NCBI GenBank assembly: GCA_020847355.1
Contig: JADLCG010000111.1
Span: forward strand, 1 to 17,576
Length of the DNA stretch: 17,576 nucleotides
Source: Anaerolineales bacterium
Lineage (GTDB): Bacteria > Chloroflexota > Anaerolineae > Anaerolineales > Villigracilaceae
Direction: 5' to 3'
The position numbers and the translations under genes are program-made. The notes under the pieces were generated by a model that did no database searches, had not been told where the DNA came from, and worked only from the letters and a program-made list of their open reading frames with translations. Below, piece after piece: positions 6,486-13,477 of this stretch (positions are counted from its first letter, which is position 1; the number at the start of each line of letters is the position of its first letter).

Positions 6486-9041
6486 ATGGCAGACTCAAAC
6501 TTTTATCTTGGGCGTATTTTTGACGCAAAAACCGCCAAAGTCACCGCTCAGGCAATTCAATATGACCCAGCCGATCTAACCACCCATGCCGTCGTCACCG
6601 GCATGACCGGCTCCGGGAAAACCGGCTTATGTATCGGCTTGCTAGAAGAAGCGGCTTTGCAGGGCGTTCCCGCAATTATGATTGATCCCAAAGGCGATCT
6701 TACCAATTTACTCCTGCACTTCCCGGATTTATTGCCGCAAGATTTTCAACCCTGGATTGACCCGGAAATTATCCGCCGCGCCGGAGTCACGCCCGAGGAA
6801 GCCGCCAAAGAAGCCGCTGAATCTTGGTCGAAAGGCTTGAAAGAATGGGGCATTGATAAAGAACGGATTCGCGCTTTACAGAACTCAGTCAATTTTGCAA
6901 TTTATACGCCCGGCTCCGATGCTGGCATTCCGGTCAGCGTGCTTTCTTCTTTAGCCGCGCCAGATTTAGATTGGGGAAGCAACCGCGAAACCCTGCGCGA
7001 AAAAATTTCAAGCACAGTCACCGCTTTATTAGGCTTGGTTGGATTCAATGATTTAGACCCAATCCGCTCGCGCGAACATATCCTGCTTTCCAATATTTTT
7101 GAAACCCATTGGAGCGAAGGTAAAGATATTGATCTCACCGAATTAATTATGCAAACCCAAAGCCCGCCTTTCCAGAACCTCGGCGCGCTCCCAGTAGATA
7201 CCTTCTTCCCGTCTAAAGATCGCATGGTCTTGGCGATGTCGCTCAACAACATCCTCGCCGCGCCGGCGTTTGAAGTTTGGCGTGAAGGCGAAGCGCTGGA
7301 TGTAAAACGTCTCTTATTCACCGCCGAAGGCAAACCGCGTCACAGCGTTTTTTATCTCGCGCACCTTTCCGATGGCGAAAGAATGTTCTTTGTCACGCTC
7401 TTACTTTCTGCCGTGGAAACGTGGATGCGCACGCAAAGCGGCTCTTCCGCCTTACGCGCCTTGCTCTACATGGATGAAATTTACGGCTATCTTCCGCCCA
7501 CTGCCGTGCCGCCTTCAAAAGGTCCTTTGCTTCGGATGTTAAAACAAGCCCGCGCCTTTGGCTTGGGTTTACTGCTCGCCACTCAAAACCCAGTGGATAT
7601 AGATTACAAAGCGCTTTCCAACGCCGGCACATGGCTGATTGGCAAATTGCAAACCGAGCGCGATAAAAATCGCCTGCTCGATGGGCTGGAAAGCGCCGCC
7701 GGCGGCATCCCACGCGCCGCAATGGATAAGTTAATCTCTTCGCTAGGCAAGCGCGTTTTTGTTTTACACAACGTCCACGAAAAAGCGCCGGTCTTAATGC
7801 AAACCCGTTGGGCGATGAACTTTTTAGCCGGCCCCCTGACGCGCGCCCAGATTCCCGCGCTCAATCAATTGGTTGGAGCCGCGCCTCAAACGGACCCCGC
7901 GCCTGCTCCAGTTACAAGAGCAGAGTCTCAGCCTCAGCCTTCAGTTGAAGCTTTGCAACCCGTCGCTGTGCCTACACAAGCGGCAGTCGCGCAACCTGCT
8001 CCAGTTCGTCCAGTTGCGCCCGCTCCACAAAAAGCGGATGGTAGCGTCACCAAGCCAGCGCTCCCTTCCGGCATTCGTGAATACTTTTTGCCGCAAAATT
8101 ACAGCCTGCCAGAGGCGTTCCAATCCGCGCAAAAGACCATGCCGCCGCAAGCTATGATCCAAGGCGTAATTTATCGCCCTGCGCTTTTAGCCGCCGCGCA
8201 GGTTCGTTTATTGGATCGTAAATATGGCGTGGATACAGAAATTACCCGCGCCGCGCTGATTCAAGCCGCAGACGCAAAAGGCATTGTCCGCTGGGAAGAA
8301 TTTACCTACAACGGACCCGCTTTGGATAAAATTGAAAACGCGCCAGTCGCTTCGGCTCGCTTTGGCATTGTGGATTTGCCTTTCAACAACCCCAAGCAAA
8401 TGACCGCCCTCCAAAAAGATTTTACGGATTGGGTCTTTAGAAATTCAGAAACTACCGCTCGCGCAAACGCCAAGCTGAAAGTTTTTGCAGGTCCCGATAT
8501 CACCGCCGCCGAATTTATGAAGCAATGCGCGGAATCCGCCCGCGAAGCTTGTGATGCGGAGATCGAAAAGAAAACCGCCACGTTGGATCGAAAAATCCGC
8601 GCGCTGGAAGATAGACTAGGTCGAGAACGAAGCGAACTGCACGAAGATCAAGCGGAATTGCAAAATCGCAATATTGAATCCTATGCTAATTTAGCTGAAC
8701 TCGGCGCCAGTTTATTTGGGCTAACCAGAAAAAAATCGGTCACTACGCAATTCACAAAACATCGTTTGGCGCAAAGCGCCAAAGCGCAAGTGCAAGAATC
8801 GCAAGAGACGATTGACCGCTTATCCGCAGACTTAGAAAGCTTAGAAAAAGAACGAAGCACAATTGAAGCTGAAATCACCAAGCGCTGGGGGAGCATCGTC
8901 TCGGAAGTGGACGAGATCACAGTTAAGCCGAAGAAAACGGACGTATATGTAAACATCTTCGGGATTGGCTGGGCGCCTTATTACATCGTCCAAACGAATG
9001 AAGGCGCGCTCGAATTGCCCGCTTTTGGCGCAGAACGATAA
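6486..9041 (+). CDS. HerA/FtsK-superfamily P-loop ATPase with coiled-coil C-terminus
   Basis: This 851-aa protein is of the HerA/VirB4-like ATPase group, often annotated as a DUF87/DUF853-type ATP-binding protein. Walker A is GMTGSGKT (39-46). A DPKGDL motif (67-72) follows the first helix-strand unit, as in HerA and VirB4. Walker B is LLYMDE (D330, E331), and LLATQNP (T366-N368) acts as the sensor strand. The RDKNRLLDGL segment follows. A Pro/Ala/Gln-rich linker (about 460-525) leads to a second domain, then a long Glu/Lys/Arg-rich coiled coil (about 690-800) and a short beta-rich end. The N-terminus lacks a full HAS barrel. The ATG has AGGAG at 6-nt spacing. No NurA nuclease or conjugation gene adjoins it, so its substrate (DNA or protein) is unknown. 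A bidirectional terminator follows. Confidence 0.82.
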   Translation: MADSNFYLGRIFDAKTAKVTAQAIQYDPADLTTHAVVTGMTGSGKTGLCIGLLEEAALQGVPAIMIDPKGDLTNLLLHFPDLLPQDFQPWIDPEIIRRAGVTPEEAAKEAAESWSKGLKEWGIDKERIRALQNSVNFAIYTPGSDAGIPVSVLSSLAAPDLDWGSNRETLREKISSTVTALLGLVGFNDLDPIRSREHILLSNIFETHWSEGKDIDLTELIMQTQSPPFQNLGALPVDTFFPSKDRMVLAMSLNNILAAPAFEVWREGEALDVKRLLFTAEGKPRHSVFYLAHLSDGERMFFVTLLLSAVETWMRTQSGSSALRALLYMDEIYGYLPPTAVPPSKGPLLRMLKQARAFGLGLLLATQNPVDIDYKALSNAGTWLIGKLQTERDKNRLLDGLESAAGGIPRAAMDKLISSLGKRVFVLHNVHEKAPVLMQTRWAMNFLAGPLTRAQIPALNQLVGAAPQTDPAPAPVTRAESQPQPSVEALQPVAVPTQAAVAQPAPVRPVAPAPQKADGSVTKPALPSGIREYFLPQNYSLPEAFQSAQKTMPPQAMIQGVIYRPALLAAAQVRLLDRKYGVDTEITRAALIQAADAKGIVRWEEFTYNGPALDKIENAPVASARFGIVDLPFNNPKQMTALQKDFTDWVFRNSETTARANAKLKVFAGPDITAAEFMKQCAESAREACDAEIEKKTATLDRKIRALEDRLGRERSELHEDQAELQNRNIESYANLAELGASLFGLTRKKSVTTQFTKHRLAQSAKAQVQESQETIDRLSADLESLEKERSTIEAEITKRWGSIVSEVDEITVKPKKTDVYVNIFGIGWAPYYIVQTNEGALELPAFGAER

Positions 9042-9076
9042 AGCGCGAAGTTTTTTCGCGCAAGCCGAATAATAAA

Positions 9077-9110
9077 AGGAGAGCGAGATAAAATCTCGCT
9101 CTCCTTTTTT
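9077..9110. terminator. bidirectional intrinsic terminator
   Basis: A perfect 13-bp stem, AGGAGAGCGAGAT (9077-9089) with ATCTCGCTCTCCT (9093-9105) and loop AAA, is flanked by A residues on the left and a T-run on the right. It serves the ATPase gene on + and the convergent 257-aa gene on -. It begins 36 nt after the ATPase stop and runs into the stop of the convergent gene. Confidence 0.9.
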
Positions 9111-9882
9111 AGACCTTTACCAAATTTGCGTCAATGATTGGGCGCCACCAGTTGATTTTTAGCGCAGAAACCCACGCATATTCATCCTGTCCGTAATCCA
9201 CGCCGCCCGGCGCGCGATGGACTGTGCCGTGTTCCAAAAGCCATTCTTCAAATTCATTTTTGGGGATTAGATTCGTCTGCCCGCCATACAGTTGTTGTAA
9301 AAATTGTTGCGACCCAAAATAAGCGGCGAGAATGCTCTCCGCGCGATGACCAAAGCTGTGAATCATCTCGCGCACGCCGCGCTCGTAATTGAAGCCCATC
9401 ATCACAAAACGCCTGCACGGCAATTCCAAACCCGGCGCATTACACCAAAACGCTTTTTCTCCAGCCATACGGCTTTCATAAAATCCGAAATACGGACCGC
9501 CAAACAGCCAAACCTCATCAATAATTTTATTTTCAATCGCCTGAACGATTTCATAATCGCGGACGATCCGCGCATAATCCGCGAGCAAGAAATTGCCGCG
9601 TTCATCTTTGAGCACGGCTTGCCCGTTTTGCCGCGCTTGCGTCCAGGTCGCGTCGTTATATTGTTGTCCATTTGCAAAAACTGGATAAAGCGGCACATCC
9701 AAAATTTTGATCGGTTTGTAGATCAACATCTTGTGGCTGGCTTGGATCATGGCTTCGGTATATTCTTCCGCTAAAACATTCGCCTGACCCCACTCGGCGG
9801 GGATTGCCGGCGTTCTAAAATTGAGCGCCAATATTTTGCTCACTTTGGCGGGCTTAGGCATACGCCTGAAATTAAACGGCAT
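9109..9882 (-). CDS. conserved-looking protein of unknown function with H-x3-H-x2-E motif
   Basis: This is a 257-aa protein I cannot assign. The start is the ATG at 9880-9882, preceded by AGGAG (9891-9895) at 8-nt spacing. A longer GTG start at 9933 has no such support. Notable blocks are EVWLFGGPYFGFYESRMAG (123-141) and EMIHSFGHRAESIL (172-185), where H175, H179 and E182 could bind a metal. The patterns resemble a conserved extracellular or hydrolase-like family, but no known catalytic signature is complete. There is no signal peptide or membrane helix from this start, so it should be cytoplasmic as annotated. It is convergent with the ATPase gene and shares its terminator. Upstream lies a repeat-rich spacer. 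Confidence 0.7.
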   Translation of the reverse strand: MPFNFRRMPKPAKVSKILALNFRTPAIPAEWGQANVLAEEYTEAMIQASHKMLIYKPIKILDVPLYPVFANGQQYNDATWTQARQNGQAVLKDERGNFLLADYARIVRDYEIVQAIENKIIDEVWLFGGPYFGFYESRMAGEKAFWCNAPGLELPCRRFVMMGFNYERGVREMIHSFGHRAESILAAYFGSQQFLQQLYGGQTNLIPKNEFEEWLLEHGTVHRAPGGVDYGQDEYAWVSALKINWWRPIIDANLVKV

Positions 9883-9923
9883 GGAAATCGCTCCTGCTTT
9901 GAGATGACGGTTAAGCTCTATTC

Positions 9924-10090
9924 TAGCGCTCACCGCCGATGAATAGAATATCTAGGTTAATATTTTATCCCTGCTCAAGCCGCCGTCCTCGGCGGCGGGG
10001 ACGCCGCCTTGAGCGATGGTTTGTAAAATTTATTTCGACCGACTACTTAACGCTCACCGCGGACGAATAGAATAGCTAAGTTAATATTTT
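9924..10090. repeat. 43-bp imperfect direct repeats flanking a palindrome
   Basis: Copy 1 (9924-9966) and copy 2 (10048-10090) match at 38 of 43 positions, offset by 124 bp. Copy 2 includes the last codons and stop of ribF; copy 1 would also encode KILT-stop in that orientation. Between them a GC-rich imperfect palindrome (9973-10014, GCTCAAG ... CTTGAGC, with inner CCGCCG/CGGCGG) can fold. This suggests a local duplication of the ribF 3' end or an element insertion with a long duplication. Confidence 0.65.
9973..10014. repeat. GC-rich 42-bp imperfect palindrome downstream of ribF
   Basis: The outer arms GCTCAAG and CTTGAGC continue into GC-rich arms with three mismatches over 18 positions. 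It lies 62 nt past the ribF stop. Without a T-run on either strand it could act as a processing or RNA-stabilising hairpin at the end of the nusA operon rather than a classic terminator. Confidence 0.5.
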
Positions 10091-10993
10091 GCGCGTTTCG
10101 GCAACGTCCGCGTGAATCTTTTCGATCAGCGCTTCAATCGAATCAAATTTCAATTCGTCTCGAATGCGGGCGCTGAATTCTAATTTCAAATCCGCTCCGT
10201 AAATATCGCGGTCAAAATCGAGCAGGTAGGCTTCGAGGCTGGGCGTTTTACGCTCCGGCGTGAAAGTTGGGTTGAAGCCGATGTTCGTCGCCGCCATAAA
10301 TTTTTCGCCGCCCAAATATGCCCAGCAAGCGTAAATGCCGTTAGCGGGCGCGGCTTTTTGCGGAGGATAATCCACATTGGCGGTTGGAAAGCCAAGCGCC
10401 CGCCCGCGTTGCGCGCCGCGAATCACTTCTCCGCTCAGGGTATAAGGATGACCAAGCAGTTGTTTCGCTTCAGCGATCTTGCCGCTGGAAATTAATTTAC
10501 GAATTTCAGTGGATGAAATCACGCCGCTTGCGCCGCTCAAAGCTGGGATGATCTCGAGGGCATATTCTAGCTCCTTGCCGATTTCGCCCAAACGCGCCGC
10601 ATTGCCTTCGCGGTTTTTGCCCAAAGCAAAATCATAGCCGATGAGCAGGCGCTTGAGTCCGAGGCGCGCTTTCAGCTTGGACATGTATTCGTAAGCCGAA
10701 GCAGTTGAAAGGTCCGGCGTGAAGTGCTGAGTGATGACATAATCCACGCCAAACGCGGCAAGCAGATCGGCGCGCTCGTCTGGCGTAGTTAGATATTTAA
10801 TTTCCTTCCCCGCTAAAACTTGGGCTGGGTGAGGGTCAAAAGTGAGGACGATCGCCGCTTCATTTTGCGCGTGGGCGATTTGAACAAGCTTATGGAGGAT
10901 GGCTTGGTGGCCGCGATGCACGCCGTCAAATACGCCGATGGTGAGGTGCGTATTTTGGAGTTTTAGTTCTTCGAGGGAATGAATATGTTTCAT
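10076..10993 (-). CDS. ribF: bifunctional riboflavin kinase / FAD synthetase
   Basis: This 305-aa enzyme phosphorylates riboflavin to FMN and then adenylylates FMN to FAD. The N-terminal nucleotidyltransferase domain shows TIGVFDGVHRGHQ (18-30, with the H-x-G-H type motif) and the later ISSTEIR segment. The C-terminal kinase domain has the GFPTANVD motif (201-208), ATNIGFNPTF, and LEAYLLDFDRDIYG. I chose the ATG at 10991-10993 because it gives MKHIHSLEEL and the usual family length. A TTG 21 nt further upstream (11014) lies inside a hairpin and has no ribosome binding site. It is the last gene of the nusA-infB operon, 48 nt after truB. Initiation lacks a clear Shine-Dalgarno, so it may depend on coupling or on the leader hairpin. 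Confidence 0.95.
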   Translation of the reverse strand: MKHIHSLEELKLQNTHLTIGVFDGVHRGHQAILHKLVQIAHAQNEAAIVLTFDPHPAQVLAGKEIKYLTTPDERADLLAAFGVDYVITQHFTPDLSTASAYEYMSKLKARLGLKRLLIGYDFALGKNREGNAARLGEIGKELEYALEIIPALSGASGVISSTEIRKLISSGKIAEAKQLLGHPYTLSGEVIRGAQRGRALGFPTANVDYPPQKAAPANGIYACWAYLGGEKFMAATNIGFNPTFTPERKTPSLEAYLLDFDRDIYGADLKLEFSARIRDELKFDSIEALIEKIHADVAETRKILT

Positions 10994-11003
10994 GGAATTA
11001 AAT

Positions 11004-11026
11004 ACAGCCGCCAAGCTGGCGGCTGT
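11004..11026 (-). promoter_or_regulatory. hairpin between truB and ribF
   Basis: ACAGCCGCCA and TGGCGGCTGT form a perfect 10-bp stem with a 3-nt loop. In the mRNA the hairpin ends 10 nt before the ribF ATG and begins 15 nt after the truB stop. There is no U-run after it. It could shape ribosome access, RNA processing or partial termination. It does not resemble the FMN riboswitch, which is far larger. Confidence 0.5.
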
Positions 11027-11041
11027 AACTATTTGTAAAAG

Positions 11042-11968
11042 TTATTCTGAAGCGAAGAAAACTTTTTTCGGTTGCCATTCTTGTGAACCGTCTGCGTTGA
11101 TGACGAGTTCCATCAGCGCGACCAATTCGCCCTGCGTGCTAATGCCGCGAACTTTTTGATTTTCGGTATCGGCTTCTTTGGCTTTGACGCGGTGTCCGTG
11201 ACGCACGCCTTCAACTTCATCTGGGTTGAGTTCAATGGAGGGCCAATCGCCGAGGGCTTCGGCGGCGGGGATTAAATATTGATACCAATTGCCGGCGGTG
11301 AAAGCTTCTTGTAATTTGCGGAGCGGGGTTGCATCGCGTAAAGAGAAGCGCCCGCTTTTGGTGCGGCGCAAGCCGACGAGATATGCGCCACAGCCAAGTT
11401 TGATGCCGAGATCGTTTGCCAATGAGCGGACGTATGTGCCTGAGGAGCAGTGGACGTCAATGACCGCTTCCGGCGGCGCCCATTCCAACACTTCAAGGTG
11501 ATGGACGGTGATGGTGCGCGGAGCGAGTTCGACTTCTTCGCCTTTGCGCGCCATTTCGTAGGCTTTGCGTCCTTGCACTTTCACGGCGGAGTAGGGCGGG
11601 GGAGTTTGTTCAATTTCGCCGACGAAGGTTTGTAAGGCTTCTTCAAATTGCGCTTCGGTGACGTTTACCGGATTTTCCGTGCGCTTGACTTGACCTTCAG
11701 CGTCGAAGGTATCGGTGGTGCCGCCCATGCGGATGATGGCTTGATAGCGCTTATCGGATGCGGAGACGTATTCGCTTAAGCGCACGGCTGGTCCAACTAA
11801 AATGACCAACACGCCGGAAGCGCGCGGGTCGAGCGTGCCGGTGTGTCCGGCGCGGCGTAAGCCGGTGCCGTTGCGAATGGCTTGGACTACGTCGTGAGAA
11901 GTCATACCTACGGGTTTATCTACCACTAAGACCCCGGAGATGGCGTTTTTAACATCTTGACTGTTCAT
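11042..11968 (-). CDS. truB: tRNA pseudouridine(55) synthase
   Basis: This 308-aa enzyme isomerises U55 of the tRNA T-loop to pseudouridine. The N-terminal catalytic domain begins GVLVVDKPVGMTSHDVV. The catalytic aspartate is D47 in RAGHTGTLDPRASGVL. KRYQAIIRMGGTTDTFDAEG, the PPPYSAVKVQGRKAYEMAR block and the CSSGTYVRSLANDLG motif follow, and a C-terminal PUA-like region ends the protein. The ATG at 11966-11968 has AGGAGG at 5-nt spacing. It lies between nrnA and ribF in the operon, the common bacterial order. There are no unusual residues. Confidence 0.97.
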   Translation of the reverse strand: MNSQDVKNAISGVLVVDKPVGMTSHDVVQAIRNGTGLRRAGHTGTLDPRASGVLVILVGPAVRLSEYVSASDKRYQAIIRMGGTTDTFDAEGQVKRTENPVNVTEAQFEEALQTFVGEIEQTPPPYSAVKVQGRKAYEMARKGEEVELAPRTITVHHLEVLEWAPPEAVIDVHCSSGTYVRSLANDLGIKLGCGAYLVGLRRTKSGRFSLRDATPLRKLQEAFTAGNWYQYLIPAAEALGDWPSIELNPDEVEGVRHGHRVKAKEADTENQKVRGISTQGELVALMELVINADGSQEWQPKKVFFASE

Positions 11969-12048
11969 GGATTCCTCCTGAAAATTCTTTCAGTTTAGCG
12001 TACTAAATTTAGATTTGACTGGCAATCGAACTTTAGGGTGAGTTTGAT

Positions 12049-13014
12049 TTATGGACTTTGCAGTTTTAACATTTCCCGGGTGACCTTAAGCGCTTCTTTT
12101 TGGACTTCGCTCAAGTTTCCCTCAATATCTGCTCCTGCCGCCGCGGCATGACCTCCGCCTTGAAAGTGTTTGGCAATCGGCGAAACGTCTATCCCATCTG
12201 CCAGGGCGCGCCACGAAATTTTTACGTGATTGTTTCCTTGCTCAACGAAAACCATGCCGACTTTGTTCCCGTCAATCGCGGAGATGAGGTTGATTAAGTC
12301 GGCGTCGTCATTGCCGCCGTACCCCGCCGCTTTGCGATCTTCTACGGTGAGAGCGCACCAGACAATGCCGTCTTTATGCTTAATGTTGGAAAGCCCCGCG
12401 CCCCAATATTTTGCGGCGGGGAATGTTTTGCTAACGAGGGCTTGCATGTAAATTTTGGAGAGGTCTGCGCCGGTTTCCATTAATGCGGCGGCTTGTCTTA
12501 ATGCTTCAGGCGTGGTGTTGGGCGTGCGAAAGCCTAAAGTGTCGGTGATGATTCCGGTTAGTAAAGCGGCGGCAACGGGTTGGGTAATCGCTAAACCCCA
12601 TTGCGGGAGGTATTTGGTCAAAATGGCGGCGGTCGCCACTTCTTCCGCTTCGATCAGGTTTAATGCGCCGAAATTTTCGTTGGTTTTATGGTGATCAATA
12701 TTAATATCGGGCTTGCCGAAGTTTTCAAAAATCTTTCCGGTGCGTTTGAAGTCTGCGCAGTCCACGGTGATGAAAGTGTCATATTCGCCGCTCGGTTCGC
12801 GGACAATGGCTTCACTGCCGCTGAGATGTTTGAACGAAGTTGGCGCGCCGTCCGCTAAAACCAGTTGAACGGATTTGCCCGCGTTTTGTAGCGCCAAGCC
12901 CAGCCCGAGCAAAGAGCCAATCGCGTCGCCGTCGGGGCGCACGTGCGAGGCGATGATAATTTTATTTGCAGACGTTAATCTGTTTTTTATCGCCCCAATG
13001 AGTTCAACATTCAT
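12049..13014 (-). CDS. nrnA: DHH-family phosphoesterase, NrnA-like (oligoribonuclease / pAp phosphatase)
   Basis: This 321-aa DHH/DHHA1 enzyme uses Mn2+ to degrade 2-5-nt RNAs and, in many homologues, to dephosphorylate 3'-phosphoadenosine 5'-phosphate. Metal-binding motifs are ASHVRPDGDAIGS (H24, D28, D30), TVDCAD, NIDHHKTN (D107-H108-H109), and the C-terminal GGGHAAAAG of the DHHA1 domain (H289). The ATG at 13012-13014 was chosen; the adjacent TTG at 13017 is possible because GGGAG is closer to ideal spacing from it. The gene follows rbfA, as in many Firmicutes and Chloroflexota operons. NrnA versus a related DHH enzyme cannot be separated with certainty by eye. Confidence 0.9.
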   Translation of the reverse strand: MNVELIGAIKNRLTSANKIIIASHVRPDGDAIGSLLGLGLALQNAGKSVQLVLADGAPTSFKHLSGSEAIVREPSGEYDTFITVDCADFKRTGKIFENFGKPDINIDHHKTNENFGALNLIEAEEVATAAILTKYLPQWGLAITQPVAAALLTGIITDTLGFRTPNTTPEALRQAAALMETGADLSKIYMQALVSKTFPAAKYWGAGLSNIKHKDGIVWCALTVEDRKAAGYGGNDDADLINLISAIDGNKVGMVFVEQGNNHVKISWRALADGIDVSPIAKHFQGGGHAAAAGADIEGNLSEVQKEALKVTREMLKLQSP

Positions 13015-13066
13015 CAATTTGTAGCTCCCTTAGTTCGGCTTGGACAATGCGGTCAATCGTAAATCA

Positions 13067-13090
13067 GGGGAGTGGAAACGTCAACTCCCC
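13067..13090 (-). other. hairpin after the rbfA stop codon
   Basis: GGGGAGT (13067-13073) and ACTCCCC (13084-13090) form a 7-bp stem with a 10-nt loop, 7 nt after the rbfA stop. On the operon strand no U-run follows. It may be a processing or stability hairpin; the evidence is structural only. Confidence 0.35.
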
Positions 13091-13097
13091 GCCGTTT

Positions 13098-13448
13098 TTA
13101 CTTAGGCGCTCTTAATTTAGCCAGAATCTGTTCGATGTGATCGGCGTTTTCCGGCGTTGGGTCCCAGTGAAAGCGTAGGCGCGGAAAGGCGCGCATCTCA
13201 ACGCGGGCGGCGAGATGCTTGCGTAAAAATCCCGAAGCGGATTCTAAACCCGCCAGAATCTCTGCGGAACGCGCGGCGCCTTCAACCGCGGAGACGTAAA
13301 TATCGGCTACGGTGAGTTCCCGATCAATTTTCACGTCGGTGACGAAAATTTGTTTCAGGCGCGGGTCGCTAATCTCGCGGATTAACATCTCCGCCAGTTC
13401 TTGTTTTACGCGGTCGGCAATGCGTTGTAATCTAATTCCTGAGGGCAT
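13098..13448 (-). CDS. rbfA: 30S ribosome-binding factor A
   Basis: This 116-aa protein has the single KH-like RbfA fold and binds 30S precursors to help mature the 5' end of 16S rRNA. Diagnostic segments are RIADRVKQELAEMLIREISDPRL near the N-terminus, the VTDVKIDRELTVADIYVSA strand region, and RAFPRLRFHWDPTPENADHIEQIL near the end. Length is normal. It starts 29 nt after the infB stop with no obvious Shine-Dalgarno, so translation may be coupled to infB. It sits in the usual place between infB and nrnA/truB. Confidence 0.95.
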   Translation of the reverse strand: MPSGIRLQRIADRVKQELAEMLIREISDPRLKQIFVTDVKIDRELTVADIYVSAVEGAARSAEILAGLESASGFLRKHLAARVEMRAFPRLRFHWDPTPENADHIEQILAKLRAPK

Positions 13449-13477
13449 TTTATTTAGGCTTTATCAATTGAAAAAAG

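Noticed and set aside
9883..9933. GTG-started N-terminal extension of the 257-aa gene
   Set aside because: The internal ATG at 9882 has AGGAG at 8-nt spacing; the extension has no ribosome binding site and overlaps the direct-repeat region.
10994..11014. TTG-started extension of ribF
   Set aside because: The TTG lies in the loop/stem of a hairpin and adds residues not expected in RibF; the ATG at 10993 gives normal length.
10994..11041. FMN riboswitch before ribF
   Set aside because: The junction is only 48 nt with a single hairpin; the RFN element is over 100 nt with several conserved stems.
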